Of a stretch of 64,000 bases of DNA, positions 7,616 to 17,624 are shown piece after piece. This DNA comes from Pseudomonas sp. GV071 (GTDB lineage Bacteria; Pseudomonadota; Gammaproteobacteria; Pseudomonadales; Pseudomonadaceae), in assembly GCF_003050835.1 (NCBI RefSeq), contig NZ_QAOJ01000003.1, positions 62,001 to 126,000 on the forward strand, read 5' to 3'. The position numbers were made by a program, and so were the translations under genes. The notes under the pieces were generated by a model. The model searched no databases, was not told the DNA's origin, and saw nothing but the letters and a program-made list of their open reading frames with translations. Each line of letters opens with the position of its first letter. Position 1 is the first letter of the stretch.

Positions 7616-10021
7616 ATGAACGACCACGTTACCGATATCGACGACGAAGACACGCTGACGCCCGAGGGCCTCCATCTCCCTCACGCTCTGGCGCTGCCCA
7701 ATCAGCGGCCGCCCGAGCGCTTGTATGTCATCCCCATTCACAACCGCCCGTTCTTCCCTGCTCAGGTGTTGCCGGTCATCGTCAACGAAGAGCACTGGGC
7801 GGAAACCCTCGAGCTGGTGGCCAAGACCGAGCACCACAGCCTGGCGCTGTTCTATGTCGACCAGCCGGTGACTGACCCGCGCCACTTCGATACCGATAGC
7901 CTGCCCGAGCACGGCACCCTGGTGAAAATCCACCAGGCCAGCCGCGTCGACGGCAAGCTGCAATTTGTCGCCCAGGGCCTGCAGCGGGTGAAGATCCGTG
8001 GCTGGCTGAAACGCCATCGCCCGCCGTACCTGGCCGAGGTCGAGTACCCGCCAAGTGCCGATGACCGCCGCGATGAGGTCAAGGCGTACGGCATGGCGTT
8101 GATCAACGCGATCAAGGAGCTGCTGCCGCTCAACCCGCTGTACAGCGAAGAGCTGAAGAACTACCTGAACCGCTTCAGCCCCAACCAACCGTCGCCGCTG
8201 ACCGACTTCGCCGCCGCCCTCACCACCGCTGCGCCCAAAGAGCTGCAAGAAGTGCTGGATACCGTGCCGGTGCTGCAACGCATGGAAAAAGTCTTGCCCA
8301 TGCTGCGCAAGGAAGTGGAAGTGGCGCGCCTGCAGAGCGAGCTGTCGGCCGAGGTGAACCGCACCATTGGCGAACACCAGCGCGAGTTCTTTCTCAAGGA
8401 ACAGCTCAAGGTTATCCAGCAGGAACTGGGCCTGACCAAGGACGACCGCAGCGCCGATATCGAACAGTTCGAGCAGCGCCTGGAAGGCAAGACCCTGCCC
8501 GAGCAGGCAAAAAAACGCATTGATGAAGAACTGAACAAGCTGTCGATTCTGGAAACCGGCTCCCCGGAATACGCCGTCACCCGCAACTACCTGGACTGGG
8601 CGACCATGATTCCCTGGGGCGTGCACGGCAAAGACAAGCTCGACCTGCAGCATGCCAAACGGGTGCTGGACGAACAGCACTCTGGTCTCGACGACATCAA
8701 GGAACGGATTCTCGAGTTCCTCGCCGTCGGCGCCTTCAAAGGCGAGATTTCTGGCTCCATCGTATTGCTGGTGGGCCCGCCCGGCGTGGGCAAGACCAGC
8801 ATCGGCAAGTCGATTGCCGAAACCCTCGGCCGGCCGTTCTACCGCTTCAGCGTCGGCGGCATGCGCGATGAGGCCGAGATCAAGGGCCACCGCCGCACTT
8901 ACATCGGCGCCCTGCCCGGCAAGTTGGTGCAAGCGCTGAAGGAAACCGAGGTGATGAACCCGGTGATCATGCTCGACGAGATCGACAAGCTCGGCGCCAG
9001 CCACCAGGGCGACCCGGCCTCGGCGTTGCTGGAAACCCTCGACCCGGAACAGAACGCCGAATTCCTCGACCACTACCTGGACCTGCGCCTGGACCTGTCC
9101 AAGGTGCTGTTCGTGTGCACCGCCAACACCCTTGATTCAATTCCTGGGCCGTTGCTCGACCGCATGGAAGTGATCCGTCTGGCGGGCTATATCGCCGAAG
9201 AGAAGTTCGCCATCGCCAAACGTCACCTGTGGCCCAAGCAATTGGAAAAGGCCGGGGTGCCGAAGCAGCGGTTGAGCATCAGCGACACCGCGCTGAAAGC
9301 GGTGATCGAGGGTTATGCCCGCGAAGCCGGGGTGCGCCAGTTGGAGAAACAGCTGGGCAAGCTGGTGCGCAAAGCGGTGGTCAAGCTGCTGAACGAACCG
9401 GACAGCAAGCTGAAAATCGGCCCGAAAGATCTGGAAGCCTACCTGGGCATGCCGCTGTTCCGCCGTGAGCAGTTGCTGTCGGGCGTCGGCGTGATCACCG
9501 GGCTGGCCTGGACCAGCATGGGCGGCGCTACCCTGCCCATCGAAGCCACGCGCATTCATACCCTCAACCGCGGCTTCAAGCTGACCGGGCAACTGGGGGA
9601 AGTGATGAAGGAATCGGCCGAGATCGCCTACAGCTACGTCAGTTCGCACCTGAAGGAATTTCGTGGCGACCCGACCTTCTTCGACCAGGCCTTCGTGCAC
9701 CTGCACGTGCCCGAAGGGGCAACGCCGAAAGACGGCCCCAGCGCCGGGGTGACCATGGCCAGCGCCCTGCTCTCGTTGGCGCGCAACCAGGCGCCGAAAA
9801 AAGGCGTGGCCATGACCGGTGAGCTGACCTTGACCGGGCATGTGCTGCCGATTGGCGGCGTGCGGGAAAAAGTCATCGCCGCGCGGCGGCAGAAGATCTA
9901 CGAACTGATCCTGCCCGAAGCCAACCGCGGTGACTTCACCGAATTGCCCGACTACCTCAAGGAAGGCATCACCGTGCACTTCGCCAAACGCTTCAATGAT
10001 GTGGCGAAGGTGTTGTTCTAG
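7616..10021 (+). CDS. asrA: Lon-type ATP-dependent protease AsrA
   Basis: 801 residues. It is a LonA-type protease: N-terminal substrate-binding LON domain (about 35-240), coiled-coil linker, AAA+ module with Walker A GPPGVGKTS (about 387) and Walker B MLDEIDK, then the serine-lysine peptidase domain with catalytic Ser in DGPSAGV (about 705) and Lys in GGVREKVIAA (about 750). It would degrade damaged or regulatory proteins in the cytoplasm. Position next to pruR and upstream of an icp-like gene equals that of P. aeruginosa asrA (PA0779), a second Lon-like protease linked to aminoglycoside stress and heat-shock gene expression. The housekeeping lon gene normally sits by clpX, so this is the paralogue. 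A heat-shock-like promoter precedes it. Confidence 0.9.
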   Translation: MNDHVTDIDDEDTLTPEGLHLPHALALPNQRPPERLYVIPIHNRPFFPAQVLPVIVNEEHWAETLELVAKTEHHSLALFYVDQPVTDPRHFDTDSLPEHGTLVKIHQASRVDGKLQFVAQGLQRVKIRGWLKRHRPPYLAEVEYPPSADDRRDEVKAYGMALINAIKELLPLNPLYSEELKNYLNRFSPNQPSPLTDFAAALTTAAPKELQEVLDTVPVLQRMEKVLPMLRKEVEVARLQSELSAEVNRTIGEHQREFFLKEQLKVIQQELGLTKDDRSADIEQFEQRLEGKTLPEQAKKRIDEELNKLSILETGSPEYAVTRNYLDWATMIPWGVHGKDKLDLQHAKRVLDEQHSGLDDIKERILEFLAVGAFKGEISGSIVLLVGPPGVGKTSIGKSIAETLGRPFYRFSVGGMRDEAEIKGHRRTYIGALPGKLVQALKETEVMNPVIMLDEIDKLGASHQGDPASALLETLDPEQNAEFLDHYLDLRLDLSKVLFVCTANTLDSIPGPLLDRMEVIRLAGYIAEEKFAIAKRHLWPKQLEKAGVPKQRLSISDTALKAVIEGYAREAGVRQLEKQLGKLVRKAVVKLLNEPDSKLKIGPKDLEAYLGMPLFRREQLLSGVGVITGLAWTSMGGATLPIEATRIHTLNRGFKLTGQLGEVMKESAEIAYSYVSSHLKEFRGDPTFFDQAFVHLHVPEGATPKDGPSAGVTMASALLSLARNQAPKKGVAMTGELTLTGHVLPIGGVREKVIAARRQKIYELILPEANRGDFTELPDYLKEGITVHFAKRFNDVAKVLF

Positions 10022-10035
10022 ACCGTCGCACGCCC

Positions 10036-10117
10036 CGTAGGAGCGGCTTCAGCCGCGATGCTCTTGAGATCAAAAAGCATCGCGGCTGACCGGAGCGCCG
10101 GACCCGCCGCTCCTACG
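10036..10117. repeat. REP-like palindrome pair, copy 2
   Basis: CGTAGGAGCGGCTTCAGCCG and the inverse half ending GCCGCTCCTACG face each other just after the asrA stop. The right half is diverged by a GGAGCGCCGGACC segment. It may act as an mRNA 3'-end hairpin for asrA. Confidence 0.85.
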
Positions 10118-10195
10118 AGGATGTGGTATCCAACAAATACCTGGTTTGGAGCTATGCTTGCGGCCATTCGTCGCCCTTTGGACAGGAAGGTTTCC

Positions 10196-10594
10196 ATGAC
10201 TGCTGCTCGCCTGCTTCTCCCCGTTGGCCTCGCCCTGCTGGCAGCCTGCGCCCAGCAACCCAGCAAAAACGTCGCCGTGCAGGTGGAGAATTCGGCGGAC
10301 TGCCCGGCCGTTCTGCACCCCGGCCAGCAACTGATCGTGACCCTCAGCAGCAACCCCACCACCGGTTTTCGCTGGCAGACCAAAGATGCCGCCAGCGGTG
10401 TGCTGCGGGTGCTCAGCCCGGAGGTGTACAGCAATCCTGAGGATGCCGGCATAGTCGGCGGTGCCGGTGTATCCACCTGGCGCTTCCAGGCGACAGAGGC
10501 TGGTAGCGGCGAGTTGATCATGGCCTACCACCGCCCGTGGGAACCGGAAGTGGCGCCCGCGGAAGTCTTCGATTGCGCTATTACCGTCAAGTAA
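10196..10594 (+). CDS. icp: Chagasin-family (I42) cysteine protease inhibitor lipoprotein
   Basis: 132 residues from the ATG at 10196, preceded by AGGAAGG. The signal peptide ends in a lipobox, LAAC (Cys20), so the protein is predicted to be lipid-anchored. The three inhibitor loops of the chagasin fold are present: NPTTGFRW, GGAGVSTW and RPWE. Such proteins tightly bind papain-like cysteine proteases. In P. aeruginosa the equivalent gene next to asrA is PA0778 (icp). No papain-like protease is visible nearby, so the target is unknown; protection against host, predator or competitor proteases is one possibility. Assignment to the family is strong, the physiological role inferred. Confidence 0.9.
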   Translation: MTAARLLLPVGLALLAACAQQPSKNVAVQVENSADCPAVLHPGQQLIVTLSSNPTTGFRWQTKDAASGVLRVLSPEVYSNPEDAGIVGGAGVSTWRFQATEAGSGELIMAYHRPWEPEVAPAEVFDCAITVK

Positions 10595-10620
10595 CGGTTG
10601 CTCCGACTAAGCAACGCTTT

Positions 10621-10684
10621 TGTGGGAGGGGCTTCAGCCGCGAGCTTTTAAATCAAAAGCATCGCGGCTGAAGCCCCTCCCACA
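10621..10684. repeat. REP-like palindrome, copy 3 (GTGGGAGGGG variant)
   Basis: TGTGGGAGGGGCTTCAGCCGCGA and its near-perfect inverse TCGCGGCTGAAGCCCCTCCCACA, separated by about 17 AT-rich bases, form a long hairpin after icp. Confidence 0.9.
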
Positions 10685-10803
10685 GCTAGTTGGCAAGCCC
10701 GACATACGGCGCGATCGGAGCCTGCTTCTGGCGTGATTCGCCTGGGGTTCGTGCCTTGGCGTCGGCATAGTCGCCTGCACAACCACCACAACAAGGACTG
10801 TGT

Positions 10804-11481
10804 ATGCGCTGGCTCGCTCTCGCCCTCTTGGGCACGTTGGCTTTTGTCTATGGCGTGCTCACTGACTGGCCGCTGCTCTCCCTGCTCGCCAAACCGCTGC
10901 CGGTGCTCGCCCTGCTGGGCTGGCTACGCGGCGCCGAAGCGGGCCCCTACCGCCGCTGGATCGCCATTGGCCTGCTGTTTTCGCTGGCCGGCGACATGCT
11001 GTTGCAGTGGTCGCCCGAGCTGTTCGTGTTTGGCCTGGGGGCTTTCCTGCTGGGCCATCTGGCTTACCTGATGGCCTATCTGAGCGACAGCCGCCGCTTT
11101 GCGCCCTTGGCGTTGCTACTGGCCCTGATCGCCGGCGGCAGCATGTTCGCCACCCTCGCCAGTGCCGGCCTTGGCGGTTTACTGATCCCGGTGGCGCTGT
11201 ATGCCCTGGCGATCAGCGCCATGCTCTGGCGCGCCCTGGCCCGCGCCAGTTCTGCGTCGATCAGCCGGCAGTCGGCCTACCTCGCGGCCATTGGTGCGGC
11301 GCTGTTTGTGCTGTCGGACAGCCTGATCGGCATCAACCGTTTCGTCAGCCCATTCGCGGGCGCCCACTACGCGATCATCCTCACCTACTGGCTGGGCCAA
11401 TGGGGCATCACCGCCTCCGCGCTGTATCGCCGTGCAACCGTTGAGAAGGATGGGTATGGCAGCGCGGCCACAGCTGGTTAA
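10804..11481 (+). CDS. YhhN-family lysoplasmalogenase
   Basis: 225 residues, almost entirely hydrophobic, with about seven or eight membrane segments. The pattern SLAGDMLLQW, GAFLLGHLAYLMAY and FVLSDSLIGINRF fits the YhhN/TMEM86 family, whose members hydrolyse the vinyl-ether bond of lysoplasmalogens in the membrane; the conserved Asp residues in GDMLL and SDSLI are those shared by the family. It is a stand-alone gene between icp and cmoA on the same strand. What substrate it has in this organism is not evident, since aerobic pseudomonads are not known for plasmalogens. Confidence 0.85.
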   Translation: MRWLALALLGTLAFVYGVLTDWPLLSLLAKPLPVLALLGWLRGAEAGPYRRWIAIGLLFSLAGDMLLQWSPELFVFGLGAFLLGHLAYLMAYLSDSRRFAPLALLLALIAGGSMFATLASAGLGGLLIPVALYALAISAMLWRALARASSASISRQSAYLAAIGAALFVLSDSLIGINRFVSPFAGAHYAIILTYWLGQWGITASALYRRATVEKDGYGSAATAG

Positions 11482-11514
11482 AATGGCGCCCTTTTTGAGC
11501 CAAGCGTAACCACC

Positions 11515-12258
11515 GTGAGCCAGGAATCCGACCGTCTCTTCGCCGTGCCTTTGCCGACCGTGCCCGACTTCACTTTCAATGAAGCCGTGGTGCGGGTGTT
11601 TCCGGACATGATCAAACGCTCGGTGCCGGGCTACCCGACCATTGTCGAAAACATCGGCGTGCTGGCCGCGCAATTCGCCCAGCCGCATAGCGTGCTGTAT
11701 GACCTTGGCTCGTCTCTTGGCGCGGTGACCCAGGCCTTGCGCCGCCATGTGACCTGCAGCGACTGCCGGGTGATTGCGGTGGATAACTCCAGCGCCATGG
11801 TCGAGCGCTGCAGCGAATACCTGCACGCCCAGGACTCGATGTTCCAGGAGCTGCTGCCGGTCGAGGTGATAGAAGCCGACATTCTCGGCCTGCAACTGCA
11901 GCCCACCTCGCTGGTGGCGCTGAACTTCACCCTGCAGTTCATCAAGCCGGAACAGCGCCTGGAGCTGCTGAGCAACATTCGCCAGGCCTTGCTGCCCGGC
12001 GGCGCACTGATCCTTTCGGAAAAACTGCGTTTCGACGATGAGCAAGAGCACGAGCTGCTCACCGACCTGCACGTGGCGTTTAAACGCGCCAACGGCTACA
12101 GCGAGCTGGAAATCGCCCAGAAGCGCAACGCCATCGAAAACGTGATGAAACCCGACAGCCTCGAACAACACCGCGAACGCCTGCTGGCCGCCGGCTTCAG
12201 CAAGGTGGTGCCGTGGTTCCAGTGCCTGAACTTCGCTTCTCTGATTGCCCTGCCATGA
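11515..12258 (+). CDS. cmoA: Carboxy-S-adenosyl-L-methionine synthase CmoA
   Basis: 247 residues from a GTG start. It converts SAM and prephenate to carboxy-SAM, the donor used by CmoB to make cmo5U34 in tRNA. Class I methyltransferase fold: [10 protein letters not shown] (SAM loop), [14 protein letters not shown], and the C-terminal [11 protein letters not shown] region typical of CmoA. The stop overlaps the cmoB start (ATGA), so both enzymes of the pathway are co-translated. Confidence 0.95.
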   Translation: MSQESDRLFAVPLPTVPDFTFNEAVVRVFPDMIKRSVPGYPTIVENIGVLAAQFAQPHSVLYDLGSSLGAVTQALRRHVTCSDCRVIAVDNSSAMVERCSEYLHAQDSMFQELLPVEVIEADILGLQLQPTSLVALNFTLQFIKPEQRLELLSNIRQALLPGGALILSEKLRFDDEQEHELLTDLHVAFKRANGYSELEIAQKRNAIENVMKPDSLEQHRERLLAAGFSKVVPWFQCLNFASLIALP

Positions 12259-13211
12259 TTGACCTCAGCCCCCTGGTCCGCCATCTGGCGGGCACGCCCC
12301 TGGCCAATTGGGCCAACACCCTGCAAGCGCAACTCGACACCAAGATGGACAAAGGCCATGGCGACCTGGAGCGCTGGCAAGGCGCGCTGGATGGCCTGCC
12401 CGCGCTGACGCCGACCACCGTCGACCTGCAGAGCGGCCTGCTGCTGGATACGGACTGCGACGACGCCACCCGCGTACAGATGCGCCAGGCACTGATGGGG
12501 TTGTCACCGTGGCGCAAGGGCCCGTTCGATCTGTTCGGCGTGCACGTCGACACCGAATGGCGCTCGGACTGGAAGTGGTCGCGGGTTTCACCGCATCTGG
12601 ATCTGCGCGGCAAACGCGTGCTGGATGTCGGCTGCGGCAATGGCTATTACCAATGGCGCATGCTCGGCGCCGGTGCCGACAGCGTGATCGGCATCGACCC
12701 CAACTGGCTGTTCTTCTGCCAGTTCCAGGCCGTGCAGCGTTACCTGCCCGAGCTGCGCGCCTGGCACCTGCCCTTCGCCCTGGAAGACCTGCCGGCTGGC
12801 CTGGAAGGTTTTGACACGGTGTTTTCCATGGGCGTGTTCTACCACCGCCGCTCGCCGATCGAGCACCTGCTGGCGCTCAAAGACTGCCTGGTTAAGGGCG
12901 GAGAACTGGTGCTGGAAACCCTGGTGATCGAAGGCGATGTGAACCAGGTGCTAGTGCCCGAAGACCGCTACGCGCAGATGCGCAACGTGTGGTTCCTGCC
13001 CTCGGTGCCGGCCCTGGAACTGTGGCTACGCCGCGCCGGTTTCAGCGACGTGCGCTGCGTGGACGTGAGCGTGACCAGTGTCGAAGAACAGCGCAGCACC
13101 GAGTGGATGCGCTATCAATCGCTGAGCCACTTCCTCGACCCGCACGACCACAGCAAAACCGTAGAAGGCTTGCCGGCGCCGATGCGGGCCGTTATCACTG
13201 CCCGCAAGTAA
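12255..13211 (+). CDS. cmoB: tRNA U34 carboxymethyltransferase CmoB
   Basis: 318 residues from the ATG at 12255 that overlaps the cmoA stop. It transfers the carboxymethyl group of carboxy-SAM onto 5-hydroxyuridine-34 of tRNA, widening wobble decoding. Key sequences are [15 protein letters not shown] (cofactor loop), [26 protein letters not shown] and [17 protein letters not shown], all characteristic of CmoB. Length is normal for the family (about 320). Confidence 0.96.
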   Translation: MIDLSPLVRHLAGTPLANWANTLQAQLDTKMDKGHGDLERWQGALDGLPALTPTTVDLQSGLLLDTDCDDATRVQMRQALMGLSPWRKGPFDLFGVHVDTEWRSDWKWSRVSPHLDLRGKRVLDVGCGNGYYQWRMLGAGADSVIGIDPNWLFFCQFQAVQRYLPELRAWHLPFALEDLPAGLEGFDTVFSMGVFYHRRSPIEHLLALKDCLVKGGELVLETLVIEGDVNQVLVPEDRYAQMRNVWFLPSVPALELWLRRAGFSDVRCVDVSVTSVEEQRSTEWMRYQSLSHFLDPHDHSKTVEGLPAPMRAVITARK

Positions 13212-13221
13212 TACACCCAAC

Positions 13222-13251
13222 CGTAAGAGCGCCGGACCGGCCGCTCTTACG
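13222..13251. terminator. Hairpin between convergent cmoB and pdxJ (REP-like)
   Basis: CGTAAGAGCG and CGCTCTTACG arms around a GC-rich loop form a short stem. As a diverged single copy of the REP-like family placed between two converging genes, it could end both transcripts. Confidence 0.5.
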
Positions 13252-13260
13252 AGAACGTTA

Positions 13261-14004
13261 TCAGCGATAGGCGGCAGCGATGATCAACTGCTTCATCTCG
13301 GCCACTGCCGACTTGAAGCCTACGAACAACGCATGCGCCACCAGCGCATGGCCGATGTTCAACTCGTTGACGCCCTTGATCGCCGCCACCGCTTCCACGT
13401 TGTGGTAGTGCAGGCCATGGCCGGCGTTAACGATCAGCCCCTGGGCCAGACCAAACGCCACACCATCGGCAATACGCTTGAGTTCGTCGGCGGTTTCACT
13501 CGGCGTGTGGGCATCGGCGTAACGGCCGGTGTGCAGTTCGATAGCCGGGGCACCCACGCGGTGCGAGGCTTCGATCTGGCGCTCATCGGCGTCGATAAAC
13601 AGCGACACCTCACAGCCCAGACGGGCCAGGCGCTCAACGGCAGCCTTGATCCGCGCTTCCTGCCCGGCCACATCCAGGCCACCTTCAGTGGTCAGTTCCT
13701 GACGGGTTTCCGGCACCAGGCAGATATGTGCAGGGCGAATGCGTTCGGCGAAGGTCAGCATCTCCTCGGTCACGCCCATCTCGAAGTTCATCCGCGTTTG
13801 CAGCACGTCCTTGAGCAGCAGTACGTCACGCTCCTGGATGTGCCGGCGGTCTTCACGCAGGTGCACGGTGATGCCGTCGGCGCCGGCTTCTTCGGCGTCC
13901 AGCGCGGCTTTCACCGGGTCGGGATAGCGGGTGCCACGGGCCTGACGCAGGGTGGCGACATGGTCGATATTCACGCCCAACAGAATGCGATTGGCGTCAG
14001 TCAC
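13261..14004 (-). CDS. pdxJ: Pyridoxine 5'-phosphate synthase PdxJ
   Basis: 247 residues. It condenses 3-amino-2-oxopropyl phosphate with deoxyxylulose 5-phosphate in the last ring-forming step of vitamin B6 synthesis. Signature blocks are [17 protein letters not shown] at the N-terminus, [15 protein letters not shown], and the C-terminal GHGLHYHNV phosphate-binding loop. The start overlaps the end of recO by 8 bases. It is the last gene of the rnc-era-recO-pdxJ run, an arrangement conserved in gammaproteobacteria. Confidence 0.97.
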   Translation of the reverse strand: MTDANRILLGVNIDHVATLRQARGTRYPDPVKAALDAEEAGADGITVHLREDRRHIQERDVLLLKDVLQTRMNFEMGVTEEMLTFAERIRPAHICLVPETRQELTTEGGLDVAGQEARIKAAVERLARLGCEVSLFIDADERQIEASHRVGAPAIELHTGRYADAHTPSETADELKRIADGVAFGLAQGLIVNAGHGLHYHNVEAVAAIKGVNELNIGHALVAHALFVGFKSAVAEMKQLIIAAAYR

Positions 14005-14695
14005 GGGGTGGCTCCTTCAAGGTCATGAACAGTTCGCGACTGACCAAAGGTCGGCCGCCTAAATGGGGTGCCAGGGCCTGGCGCATCAGGCGCTTGGCCG
14101 CAGCCAAGGCGCCTGGCGCGGTCCAGTCAGCCTCGGCCATAGCGAGCAATTCGGCGCCTTGGAACAGCCCAGGCTGCAACAGGTGCACCGGCTCCAGGCC
14201 GGAGTCCGGCAGCAGGCGGTACAGCTGGCCGATGACGACCGGCTGGCCGTGCAGGTCTTCAGCAAGGGCAAAACCATAGCCCAGTTCGTCCAGCAGGCGC
14301 CATTCGAACGCGCGCAACAACGGCTCCAGCGCACGGCCGGCGGCCAGGGCTTCAAGGGTTGCGGCGTAGTGCTCGAACAGCACCGGGTGGGGGTCTTCGG
14401 CAGGCAGCAGGCGCAGGATCAGCTCGTTCAGGTACAGGCCGCTGAACAGCGCCTCACCATGCAGCCACCGGGGAATGCCGGCGGCCTCCAGGCGGCCGAC
14501 ATTCTTCAGCTCGCCACGTCCGCGAAACTCCACTTCCACCGGCACAAACGGTCGCGCCAGGGTGCCGGCTTTGCCACGGGCACCGCGCAACACCGCGCGC
14601 AGGCGGCCTTGGGGGGTAAGGAAGTCGACCAGCGCGCTGCTTTCGCGGTAGGCCCGGCTATGCAGGATAAAAGCCGGCTGCGCGCTGTTTTGCAT
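13997..14695 (-). CDS. recO: DNA repair protein RecO
   Basis: 232 residues. RecO works with RecR in loading RecA onto SSB-coated DNA in the RecF pathway. The N-terminal OB fold ([25 protein letters not shown]) and helical C-terminal part match the family. It lies between era and pdxJ, the usual order, with an 8-base overlap with pdxJ downstream. Confidence 0.95.
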   Translation of the reverse strand: MQNSAQPAFILHSRAYRESSALVDFLTPQGRLRAVLRGARGKAGTLARPFVPVEVEFRGRGELKNVGRLEAAGIPRWLHGEALFSGLYLNELILRLLPAEDPHPVLFEHYAATLEALAAGRALEPLLRAFEWRLLDELGYGFALAEDLHGQPVVIGQLYRLLPDSGLEPVHLLQPGLFQGAELLAMAEADWTAPGALAAAKRLMRQALAPHLGGRPLVSRELFMTLKEPPRD

Positions 14696-14710
14696 GGGGA
14701 GCTCGGGGGC

Positions 14711-15605
<895 letters not shown>

Positions 15606-15613
<8 letters not shown>

Positions 15614-16295
15614 GCCCATTCTCCACGCCAAGGGCGATCAAGGCAGCTGCGGCAGCTACCTGTTCAGCGATGCGCCGGCTGGCGCCCTGCCCTATGGTCT
15701 TGTCATTCAATAAGGTGATCTGGCACTCGACCACGAAGGTCCGGCAGTGCGGCTCGCCCTGGATATCCACCACTTCGTAGCGCGGCAGTTCGCAGCCACG
15801 CGACTGCAGAAACTCCTGCAGGCGGGTTTTCGGGTCCTTATTGGTGTCCACCAAGGTCAGACCGTCCAGTTCGGAGCTTAGCCACGCCAGCACTCGCTCG
15901 CGCGCCGCGTCCATGCCGGCATCCAGATAAATGGCGCCGATCAGCGCTTCGAGGGCGTCGGCGAGAATCGACTCACGGCGAAAACCGCCGCTCTTCAATT
16001 CACCGGAACCCAGACGCAGGTATTCACCCAGATCGAAGCCACGGGCCAGAACGGCCAGGGTCTCACCTTTCACCAGGCGCGCGCGCAAACGCGACAACTG
16101 GCCTTCGCGCGCCTGCGGGAAGCGATCGAACAGCGCTTCACCGGCGACGAAGTTGAGAATGGCATCACCGAGGAACTCCAGGCGCTCATTGTTGCGCCCG
16201 GCAAAGCTGCGGTGAGTGAGGGCCAGGATCATCAGATCCTGGTCTTTGAAGCTATAACCGAGCTGACGCTCTAAACGACTCAGTGCAGCACTCAC
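15606..16295 (-). CDS. rnc: Ribonuclease III
   Basis: 229 residues. It cleaves double-stranded RNA, including rRNA precursors. The catalytic domain has the [12 protein letters not shown] signature and the downstream acidic residues in [15 protein letters not shown]; the dsRNA-binding domain occupies about residues 155-225 ([14 protein letters not shown]... [14 protein letters not shown]). Its start overlaps the DUF4845 stop by four bases. Confidence 0.97.
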
Positions 16296-16669
16296 GGCAT
16301 ACGCACGCGATATTCTTTGTCGAACCGGGCGACGAGATCGAGGTTCTGGATCAGCGGTTCACGGGTTTCGTACTTCAGGTGTACGCGGAACTCGTTGTTG
16401 TCCAGTTTCACTTCCATGGCCTTGTCCAGATCGATGCCGGTGATGGCATTGATGGTCATGGACTTGCGTACGTGCTCATAGAACTCGGGCACGGTACGAA
16501 CATCGGCAACCTTGTCGGTTTCGATGCCGGTGATGGATTTTTCCAGCGCCGAGTTATCCATGTAGTGCGGGAAGATCTTGAACGCGGCGCTGGCGAAGAA
16601 CGCCACGACAGCGGCGGTGACCATCCAACCCAACATCGACATACCCTTTTGCGAACGCGCAAATGTCAT
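16292..16669 (-). CDS. DUF4845 membrane-anchored protein
   Basis: 125 residues: a short basic N-terminus (RSQKG), one membrane segment (about 10-28, [19 protein letters not shown]) and a periplasmic domain ([16 protein letters not shown]...). This matches DUF4845, always found between lepB and rnc in pseudomonads (PA0769 position). The N-terminal layout resembles type IV pilin-like leader and helix, but a clear prepilin cleavage site is lacking. Function unknown. Confidence 0.88.
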   Translation of the reverse strand: MTFARSQKGMSMLGWMVTAAVVAFFASAAFKIFPHYMDNSALEKSITGIETDKVADVRTVPEFYEHVRKSMTINAITGIDLDKAMEVKLDNNEFRVHLKYETREPLIQNLDLVARFDKEYRVRMP

Positions 16670-16738
16670 GTTTGACCTCAGTGTCAGTGTTTTTTTAAAC
16701 GTCTTGGCCTCTGCGGGCCTGACTATATATAGCGCGCG

Positions 16739-16757
16739 GCGCTGGGTTTAGCAGCGC
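16739..16757. other. Small hairpin in the lepB to DUF4845/rnc spacer
   Basis: GCGCTG and CAGCGC arms around a seven-base loop form a stem just beyond the lepB stop and 70 bases before DUF4845. No T-run follows, so it is not a standard terminator; it might be a processing site in the lepAB-rnc transcript. Confidence 0.35.
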
Positions 16758-16764
16758 TGACGGA

Positions 16765-17619
16765 TCAGTGAATCAGGCCGACCCGTGACAGAGTCGGCAC
16801 GTTGCGCAATTTCGGATCAGCCCAGCTCAGCCAGACGGCGAAGGCTTTGCCGACAATATTCTTGTCCGGCACCATGCCCAGCAGCTCTTTTGGAATCTTC
16901 GGATCGTTCCAGTAGCGGCTGTCGTTGGAGTTGTCGCGGTTGTCGCCCATCATGAAGTAGTGCCCGGCTGGCACTGTCCACTCGTTGCCGGGGTCGGCGC
17001 GGTAGCGGTTCATTTCGATGCGAATCAGGTGTTCGACGGCGCCGAGTTTCTCCTGGTACAGCGTGGCGCTACCCAGGGAGCCCGGCTCTTCGCCCAACAG
17101 CTTCTTGGCCACCGACTCACCGTTGACGAACAATTGCTTGTCGGCGGTGTAGCGAATCTTGTCGCCCGGCAGACCAACCACACGCTTGATGTAGTTGATG
17201 GTCGGCTCGCTCGGGTAACGGAACACCATCACGTCGCCGCGCTGCGGGTCGCCGACTTCGATCACCTTGGTGTCCAGCACCGGCAGGCGAATGCCGTAGG
17301 CAAACTTGTTGACCAGGATGAAGTCGCCCACTTCCAGCGTCGGTTTCATCGAGCCCGAGGGAATCTGGAAGGGTTCCACCAGAAACGAGCGCAGCACCAG
17401 CACGATGGCCAGTACCGGGAAGAACGACTTGCCGTACTCCACCAGCAGCGGTTCGCGGTTGAGCTGATCGACGACCGCCTGATCAGCCTCGCTCACCTGG
17501 CCGGTATAGGCCACGATCGCCGCGCGACGGCGCGGCGCCAGCAACACTAGGTCAAGCAGGGCCAGCACGCCGCAGACAGCCACAGCGATTACCAACAACA
17601 GCGGAAAATTGAACGACAT
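16765..17619 (-). CDS. lepB: Signal peptidase I
   Basis: 284 residues. It removes signal peptides from exported proteins at the periplasmic face of the inner membrane. Two N-terminal membrane segments (about 5-27 and 63-79), catalytic Ser90 in IPSGSMKPTL and the general base Lys145 in NYIKRVVGLPGD, plus the GDNRDNSNDSRYW box, identify it. It is five bases downstream of lepA. Confidence 0.97.
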   Translation of the reverse strand: MSFNFPLLLVIAVAVCGVLALLDLVLLAPRRRAAIVAYTGQVSEADQAVVDQLNREPLLVEYGKSFFPVLAIVLVLRSFLVEPFQIPSGSMKPTLEVGDFILVNKFAYGIRLPVLDTKVIEVGDPQRGDVMVFRYPSEPTINYIKRVVGLPGDKIRYTADKQLFVNGESVAKKLLGEEPGSLGSATLYQEKLGAVEHLIRIEMNRYRADPGNEWTVPAGHYFMMGDNRDNSNDSRYWNDPKIPKELLGMVPDKNIVGKAFAVWLSWADPKLRNVPTLSRVGLIH

Positions 17620-17624
17620 AGGGA

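Noticed and set aside
7592-9073. 493-codon frame opposite asrA
   Set aside because: Antisense shadow of the Lon-type protease gene.
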